Source: Stappia stellulata DSM 5886 (lineage in GTDB: Bacteria; Pseudomonadota; Alphaproteobacteria; Rhizobiales; Stappiaceae). From it: a stretch of DNA of 64,000 nt. The first letter of the stretch is position 1, and each line of letters starts with the position of its first letter. The DNA is taken from assembly GCF_000423705.1 (NCBI RefSeq), contig NZ_KE384082.1, forward strand, positions 680,843 to 744,842, in the 5' to 3' direction. The position numbers and the translations under genes were made by a program. Below are positions 59,274 to 64,000 of the stretch, in pieces. The notes beneath the pieces were generated by a model, which made no database searches, had not been told where the DNA came from, and saw only the letters and a program-made list of their open reading frames with translations.

Positions 59274-60331
59274 GCCGCCTCCGGGATCAGGGCGATGCCG
59301 CGCGAGCGAACCTCTAGGGCGACCTCGGTCCCGGACGGCAGCAGGGTATCGCTCTCGTCGTCGATGACGAAGATCCGACCGAAGGGACCGTCGATTTCAT
59401 ACTCCACATGGTCCCCGAGATAGGCCGACGACGCGACCGTTCCGGGGATGCCCTCCCCGTCCGCTTTTACCTTCAGCGCATTGGAGCGCAGCGACAGCCG
59501 CGCAGGACCGGGCGCAACACCGCGCGACGGCAGGGGAAAGGCAACGCCGCCAAGCTCCACGCGCGCGACGTCGCCGTCGACGTCGAGCACGCGGGCATCG
59601 ACGACATTTGCCTCGCCGATGAAATCGGCGATGAACTCAGACGCCGGCGCCTCGTAGAGCTCGCGCGGACTGCCGATCTGGGCAATCACGCCGTCCTTCA
59701 TCACAACGATCGTGTCGGAAACAGCAAGAGCCTCTTCCTGATCGTGGGTGACATAGACCGCGGTAAAACCCAGCCTTTGCTGCAACTCTCGGATATCGGT
59801 GCGCACCTTGCGCCGCAGGCGGGCATCGAGATTGGACAGCGGCTCGTCCAGCAACAGGACCTGCGGCTCCAGCACAAGCGCACGCGCCACGGCGACACGC
59901 TGCTGCTGACCGCCGGAAAGCTCGGCCGGAAGACGTCCGCCAAGACCCGACAGACCGACCAGGTCCAGCGCGTCCTCCGCCCGTTTGCGAGCCTCCTTCG
60001 GGCGCAGCCCTCCGGCCTCCAGCCCGTAGGCGACGTTCTGCCCCACGTTCATGTGAGGAAAAAGCGCGTAACTCTGGAACACCATCGACACATCCCTGCG
60101 GTCGGCGGGAAGCCGCGTCACGTCGTCGCCGCCGATCAGGATCCGCCCCTCGGACGGGCTTTCCAGGCCGGCAAGCATCCGCAGTGTCGTTGTCTTGCCG
60201 CAACCGGAGGGCCCGAGCAGGGTGACCAGCTGACCCGGCGCGATATCCAGGCTCAGGTCATGGATGGCGGTGAATTCGCCGAAGCTCTTCCGCACGTTCC
60301 GGAATTCCACGGCACCTCTTGGCTGCGTCAT
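59270..60331 (-). CDS. ABC transporter ATP-binding protein (AfuC/FbpC/PotA type)
   Basis: A 353-residue ATPase. The N-terminal ABC domain has Walker A GPSGCGKTT, MVFQSYALFPHMNVGQNVAYGL, the signature [36 protein letters not shown], and YVTHDQEEALAVSD. A C-terminal TOBE regulatory domain (about 245-350) follows. This is the layout of iron(III), sulfate, polyamine and sugar-phosphate importers. Its start overlaps the permease stop by four bases. Confidence 0.93.
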   Translation of the reverse strand: MTQPRGAVEFRNVRKSFGEFTAIHDLSLDIAPGQLVTLLGPSGCGKTTTLRMLAGLESPSEGRILIGGDDVTRLPADRRDVSMVFQSYALFPHMNVGQNVAYGLEAGGLRPKEARKRAEDALDLVGLSGLGGRLPAELSGGQQQRVAVARALVLEPQVLLLDEPLSNLDARLRRKVRTDIRELQQRLGFTAVYVTHDQEEALAVSDTIVVMKDGVIAQIGSPRELYEAPASEFIADFIGEANVVDARVLDVDGDVARVELGGVAFPLPSRGVAPGPARLSLRSNALKVKADGEGIPGTVASSAYLGDHVEYEIDGPFGRIFVIDDESDTLLPSGTEVALEVRSRGIALIPEAA

Positions 60332-62538
60332 GCGTTTGCTTCCTTGTTGATGGGCGATCCCGGGGAGACACGCTCCTCCCTGCGGCGTATGCGGCGGTCG
60401 CCGACAAGCAGCTGGAAACCGCCGATCACCGTGATCATCACGAGAATCAGGACCGAGGAGTAGGCGATGGCGATGCCGTATTCGCCGTTCTCGACCAACC
60501 CGACGATATAGGCCGTGGCCATGTTGTATTTCGCGCTGACGAGGAAGATCACGGCAGAGATGGACGTGATCGCGCGAACGAAGCTGTAGACCAGAGCCGC
60601 GAGAATGGCCGGGCGCAACAACGGAAGGATAACCTTGCGCATCGTTCGTCCGGATCCCGCCCCCAGCGAAAGAGAGGCCTCGTCCAGCGAGCCGTCGAGC
60701 TGACTCATTGCCGCGACACCGCCGCGCACGCCCACCGGCATGTTGCGGAACACGAAACACGCGATCAGGATCACCGCCGTTCCCGTCATCTGGAGCGGGG
60801 GAAGATTGAAGGCCATGATGTAGCTGATGCCGATGACGGTTCCCGGAATCGCGAAACTCATCATGAGCGCGAACTCGAACACCGAGCGTCCCGGGAAGTT
60901 TTGGCGAACGATCAGCCAGGCGGTCAGAAGCCCAACGGCGGCCGTCAGCGGAGCGGCCAGAAGCGCAATTTCCATCGTTGTCCAGAAGCTGTCCCAGGCG
61001 ACGCCGGTCCAGCGGATGCCTTCGTCCCAGCCGATCCCGAAGGCCCTGATATAGTGCTCGAACGTCAGGGAATGGTCGAGACCCCATACCTTCACGAACC
61101 CGCCAAACACGATCATCGCATAGACAGTGATCGTGAAGGCGGCCCAGGCCACCGCGATCGTCGTCGCCGGCCAGGCGACCCGCTTCGGCAGGCTGATATG
61201 CCGGCCGCCGTCGCCCTTGCCGGTCACGGTGGCGAAGTTGCGGCCCGTGAGCCAGAAACGCTGCGCGAGAAAGGCAGACAGCGTGAAGAACAGCAACACC
61301 ATGGCCAGGATTGCCGCGCGCGCCGGATCGTTCTGCGCGCCGACAACGGCGAAGAAGATCTCTGTCGAAAGAACCCCGCCGGACCCACCGAGCACGAGAG
61401 GGTTGCCGAAGTCGGCCATCGATTCGATGAAGCCGATCAGGAACGCATTCGCGAGCCCCGGCGCCAGCAGCGGCAACGTCACCTTTCGAAACGTGCGCCA
61501 GCGGTCGGAGCGCAATGTCTGGCTCGCCTCCTCCATCGACGGACTGATCCCCTCGACCACCCCGATGAGAACGAGGAAGGCGATCGGCGTGAAACTGAGC
61601 ATCTGTGCGATCCAGATGCCGGTCAGGCCGTAAAGCCAGCGGCCAAGCTCCCAACCGGTCGCGACCTCGATCACATTGGTCAGCGTGCCGGACCGTCCGA
61701 GCAGCATCGTCAGCGCGAGACCGATCACGAAAGGCGGCGTGATGATCGGCAGGACGGTCAAAAGGCGAAGGGATTTCTTGAACCGGAAGCCCGTGCGGGT
61801 CGCGACCAGCGCGAACACCAGCCCGAGCAGCGTCGTTCCGGTGGCCGTGCAGATCGCAAGGAAGAAGGTTCGCCACGCAACGCCGCAATTGCCACCCGCG
61901 AGACAGCCGAGCGACCAGATCTTCGGATCGACAATGTTCCGGCGCACCCCCTCGGTCGTGAACGACCCGTCGAACTCCTGAAACGCACCGGAAAACATGG
62001 AAACGAGCGGATAGAAGACGAAGACCGCCACCAGAAGAATGAGCAGCGTGATGGCGCCGAGAACGAAGGCATCGCCCTTCAGGGCGCCGCGTTCGGCCGC
62101 GCCGAAGGCGATCATCAGCGCGAAGCCGGTCACCACCATCAGCGCACCGGCGCCGAAGGCCGGCTGCCCCGAAACATCACCGAAAAGCGCCTCCAGCAGG
62201 CCCCAGTTCCAGCCCCTGAGTCCGATAGCAAGGCCTTCCGCCAGCATCCACGCAAGACCCGAGACGCCGATCGCGATCATCGCCGCGCCCCGGGTTCCGG
62301 GTTTGCGCATCACCCGCAGGCCGACCGCAGCCGCGACCAGCACCAGGATCGGCAGCAGTTGCCATTTGCCGTTGAGAGCCTGCAGGAGTCCGGGCCATAA
62401 TTTCTCCGACGAGAAAAAGTCCGGCACCCACTCGAGCCCGAAAAAGCCGGACCTGATGCGATACCAGGGCAGCGCGACAAGCGCGAAGAGGCTTGCCGCC
62501 AGGATCAGATCGAGCCTGCGGTTGTCTCTGGAGGTCAT
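60328..62538 (-). CDS. Fused double ABC permease (AfuB/FbpB type)
   Basis: A 736-residue membrane protein that contains two BPD_transp_1 domains. Coupling loops are SPSMEEASQTLRSDRWRTFRKVTLPLLAPGLANAFLIGF and GSLDEASLSLGAGSGRTMRKVILPLLRPAILAALVYSF. A helical N-terminal extension of about 200 residues precedes the first domain. Single-chain double permeases are found in FbpB- and AfuB-type systems. The ATG at 62538 follows a GGAG-like site and is preferred over an upstream in-frame start at 62649. Confidence 0.9.
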   Translation of the reverse strand: MTSRDNRRLDLILAASLFALVALPWYRIRSGFFGLEWVPDFFSSEKLWPGLLQALNGKWQLLPILVLVAAAVGLRVMRKPGTRGAAMIAIGVSGLAWMLAEGLAIGLRGWNWGLLEALFGDVSGQPAFGAGALMVVTGFALMIAFGAAERGALKGDAFVLGAITLLILLVAVFVFYPLVSMFSGAFQEFDGSFTTEGVRRNIVDPKIWSLGCLAGGNCGVAWRTFFLAICTATGTTLLGLVFALVATRTGFRFKKSLRLLTVLPIITPPFVIGLALTMLLGRSGTLTNVIEVATGWELGRWLYGLTGIWIAQMLSFTPIAFLVLIGVVEGISPSMEEASQTLRSDRWRTFRKVTLPLLAPGLANAFLIGFIESMADFGNPLVLGGSGGVLSTEIFFAVVGAQNDPARAAILAMVLLFFTLSAFLAQRFWLTGRNFATVTGKGDGGRHISLPKRVAWPATTIAVAWAAFTITVYAMIVFGGFVKVWGLDHSLTFEHYIRAFGIGWDEGIRWTGVAWDSFWTTMEIALLAAPLTAAVGLLTAWLIVRQNFPGRSVFEFALMMSFAIPGTVIGISYIMAFNLPPLQMTGTAVILIACFVFRNMPVGVRGGVAAMSQLDGSLDEASLSLGAGSGRTMRKVILPLLRPAILAALVYSFVRAITSISAVIFLVSAKYNMATAYIVGLVENGEYGIAIAYSSVLILVMITVIGGFQLLVGDRRIRRREERVSPGSPINKEANA

Positions 62539-62605
62539 GTGTCTGTCCGATGGGAAAGATGAAGCAGAGACGGGCGGCCCGTGGGCCGCCCGTCGCGAGC
62601 CGAGA

Positions 62606-63628
62606 TCACTGAACCGGCAGGGAACCGACTTCCTCGTCCCAACGCGCAAGGAGGGCCTTGCGGCGGTCGGCGTCGCCGTATTCGGCGAAGTCGTAGTCGA
62701 TCAACTTGATCGTCGACAGATCCGGCGCTTCCTTGGGCGGCGTGGCATTGGCGTTGGAGGGGATCTGGAAGGATCCGGCCTCCGGCATCAGGCTTTGCAC
62801 CTCCGCCGTGAGCACCCAGTCATAGAAAGTGCGGGCTGCTTCCGGATTCTGCGCGCCCTCGATCAGCGACATGGAGCCGATCTCGTATCCGGTCCCCTCG
62901 CAGGGAGCGACCACGCCGATCGGGAAGCCGGAAACCGCCTGGGATACGGCGTCGTGCTGGAAGACGATGCCGAGCCCGGTTTCACCCCGCGCCGCCGCCT
63001 TGACCGGCGCGCTGCCGGACTTGGTGTATTGCGACACATTGGCATGCATCTTCTTCAGGAAGTCGAAGGCTTCGTCTTCGCCCATCAGCTGCACCAGAGT
63101 CGCGAGCGCGGTGTAGGCGGTGCCGGAGGAATTCGGATCCGCAATCTGGACCTCGCCTTTCAGCGCAGGGTCCAGAAGATCCGCCCAGCATTTCGGCGGC
63201 TCGATCCCCTTCTTCTCGAAAATCTCCTTGTTGTACCCCCAGCCAAGCGCACCGGAATAGACACCGACCGTGTGGAAATCGGACACCTCGGCCTGCCCCT
63301 TCGCCCAATCCTGCAACTGGTCGAGCATCGGCGACTTGTACTGCGCGCTCAGCCCGTCCTGACCCGCCTGGAGATGCGGATCGCCGGTGCCGCCCCACCA
63401 AAGGTCGGTCTGGGGATTGCGCGCCTCGGCCCGCACCTTGGCATAAGCCTCGCCGGACGAAAGCCGGATCATGTTGACGTCGATATCGGAATGACTGGCC
63501 TCGAACTCGTTGACCAGTTTCTCGCAGATCACGACGTCCGCCGAGCAGATCAGATTGAGTTCATCTGCCAGCGCGGCACCGGGCATGGCGACGAGAGTGC
63601 CCAGAAGGGCGAGTTTCACAGCTTTCAT
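62606..63628 (-). CDS. ABC transporter substrate-binding protein (AfuA/FbpA family)
   Basis: A 340-residue periplasmic protein with a signal peptide (MKAVKLALLGTLVAMPGAALA) and SBP_bac_6/AfuA features: LNLICSADVVICEKLVNEFEASHSDIDVNMIRLSSGEAYAKVRAEARNPQTDLWWGG, VYSGALGWGYNKEIFEKKGI, CWADLLDPALKGEVQIADPNSSGTAYTALATLVQLMGEDEAF. The tyrosine pair of iron-binding FbpA is not evident, so a phosphorylated sugar or similar anion fits better than iron; this is inference. AGGAAA precedes the ATG, and the promoter is shared with a divergent LacI gene. Confidence 0.9.
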   Translation of the reverse strand: MKAVKLALLGTLVAMPGAALADELNLICSADVVICEKLVNEFEASHSDIDVNMIRLSSGEAYAKVRAEARNPQTDLWWGGTGDPHLQAGQDGLSAQYKSPMLDQLQDWAKGQAEVSDFHTVGVYSGALGWGYNKEIFEKKGIEPPKCWADLLDPALKGEVQIADPNSSGTAYTALATLVQLMGEDEAFDFLKKMHANVSQYTKSGSAPVKAAARGETGLGIVFQHDAVSQAVSGFPIGVVAPCEGTGYEIGSMSLIEGAQNPEAARTFYDWVLTAEVQSLMPEAGSFQIPSNANATPPKEAPDLSTIKLIDYDFAEYGDADRRKALLARWDEEVGSLPVQ

Positions 63629-63667
63629 TGTTTCCTCCCATTTTTCCCGTGACCGGGACAGGTGAAT

Positions 63668-63718
63668 TGCACACCTGTGCATCAGGTTGAATTTCATTTC
63701 AGGTCATGTCAATGAAAT
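63668..63718. promoter_or_regulatory. Candidate operators between the importer operon and the divergent lacI gene
   Basis: TGCACACCTGTGCA (63668-63681) has arms TGCACA/TGTGCA. ATTTCATT (63691-63698) pairs with AATGAAAT (63711-63718) over a 12-base spacer. Both lie in the 153-base spacer and could bind the LacI protein. Confidence 0.4.
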
Positions 63719-63781
63719 GATAGAAATTTATCGTATCTTTTTCCCGGGCAGCACGTATGCACAGCATTGCAAGGCGATGAA

Positions 63782-64000
63782 ATGACGAGGCATCAGGTTA
63801 GCGCAAAGGATGTGGCCGAACTGGCAGGGGTGTCGCGCACCGCAGTCTCGCGCGCCTTCACGCCGGGCGCTTCCGTTTCGGCGGCGACACGGACGAAGGT
63901 CTATGCCGCCGCAGAGGAGCTGGGCTATCAGGTAAACAATCTCGCCCGTGGCCTGCTGACGTCCCGCACCGGCCTCGTCGCGCTGATCGCGTCCGAGGTC
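63782..64000 (+). CDS. LacI-family regulator, N-terminal part only (runs off the window)
   Basis: The first 73 residues are visible: MTRHQVSAKDVAELAGVSRTAVSRAFTPGASVSAATRTKVYAAAEELGYQVNNLARGLLTSRTGLVALIASEV. The helix-turn-helix and hinge are typical of LacI/GalR proteins; the effector domain begins at the window edge. It is divergent from the AfuABC-like importer and is probably its regulator. Confidence 0.88.
   Translation, partial: MTRHQVSAKDVAELAGVSRTAVSRAFTPGASVSAATRTKVYAAAEELGYQVNNLARGLLTSRTGLVALIASEV

Noticed and set aside
60319-62400. A 693-codon open frame on the plus strand
   Set aside because: It mirrors the double permease gene on the other strand; its translation is Arg/Asp/His rich with no domain.

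Overview
The window looks like a chromosomal segment of an alphaproteobacterium of the Hyphomicrobiales (Rhizobiales) type. It has high G+C, a complete PhyR-NepR-EcfG general stress locus, many tandem solute importers (ABC, TRAP, TTT) and dense operons with 1-8 base gene overlaps. The genus cannot be resolved by eye. No tRNA, rRNA, CRISPR array, insertion sequence or phage gene was seen.

Positions 1-13.3 kb form a general-stress island. It holds the EcfG sigma factor, its anti-sigma factor NepR, the anti-anti-sigma response regulator PhyR, and an HWE sensor kinase whose N-terminal membrane domain resembles the ethylene/copper-binding domain of plant ethylene receptors. It also holds a FAT GUY-like single-domain response regulator and typical stress output genes (PRC-barrel, PLDc_N, UPF0391, CsbD, Dps, DUF883/ElaB, AI-2E exporter), plus an amidoligase/class I glutamine amidotransferase pair. 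Eight sites with the EcfG promoter pattern GGAAC-N16-nGTT were read directly. Two of them lie back to back inside a 26-bp perfect inverted repeat between nepR and phyR.

13.5-21.6 kb: a LysR regulator faces a polar amino acid ABC importer that is followed by an MlrC-like metallopeptidase, an ornithine cyclodeaminase-family enzyme and an ornithine/alanine racemase-family enzyme. Together they suggest use of a D- or L-diamino acid such as ornithine. 21.9-34.9 kb: a seven-gene leftward operon (FAD-linked 2-hydroxyacid dehydrogenase, TRAP importer, DhaK, DhaL, aldehyde dehydrogenase), an IclR regulator, a DapA-family lyase/dehydratase and a TTT importer. Four similar 17-bp palindromic sites link these promoters. 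35.0-46.0 kb: an apparently complete non-phosphorylating L-fucose-type pathway (mutarotase, aldo-keto reductase, lactonase, UxaA-type dehydratase, SDR, FAH hydrolase) with its sugar ABC importer and a GntR regulator. Three copies of a TATTATACTAGT-based operator connect it.

46.1-50.8 kb: an OsmC-TRAP operon with a LacI regulator at its far end and a perfect 20-bp LacI-type palindrome at its head. 51.3-58.3 kb: an isocitrate-lyase/PEP-mutase-family enzyme, a PrpF-family isomerase and a GntR regulator, facing a second TTT importer with an AbrB-type membrane protein. This is consistent with uptake and breakdown of an aconitate-like tricarboxylate. 58.5-64.0 kb: an AfuABC-like importer with a fused double permease, an inositol-monophosphatase-family phosphatase, and the start of a divergent LacI regulator that runs off the window.
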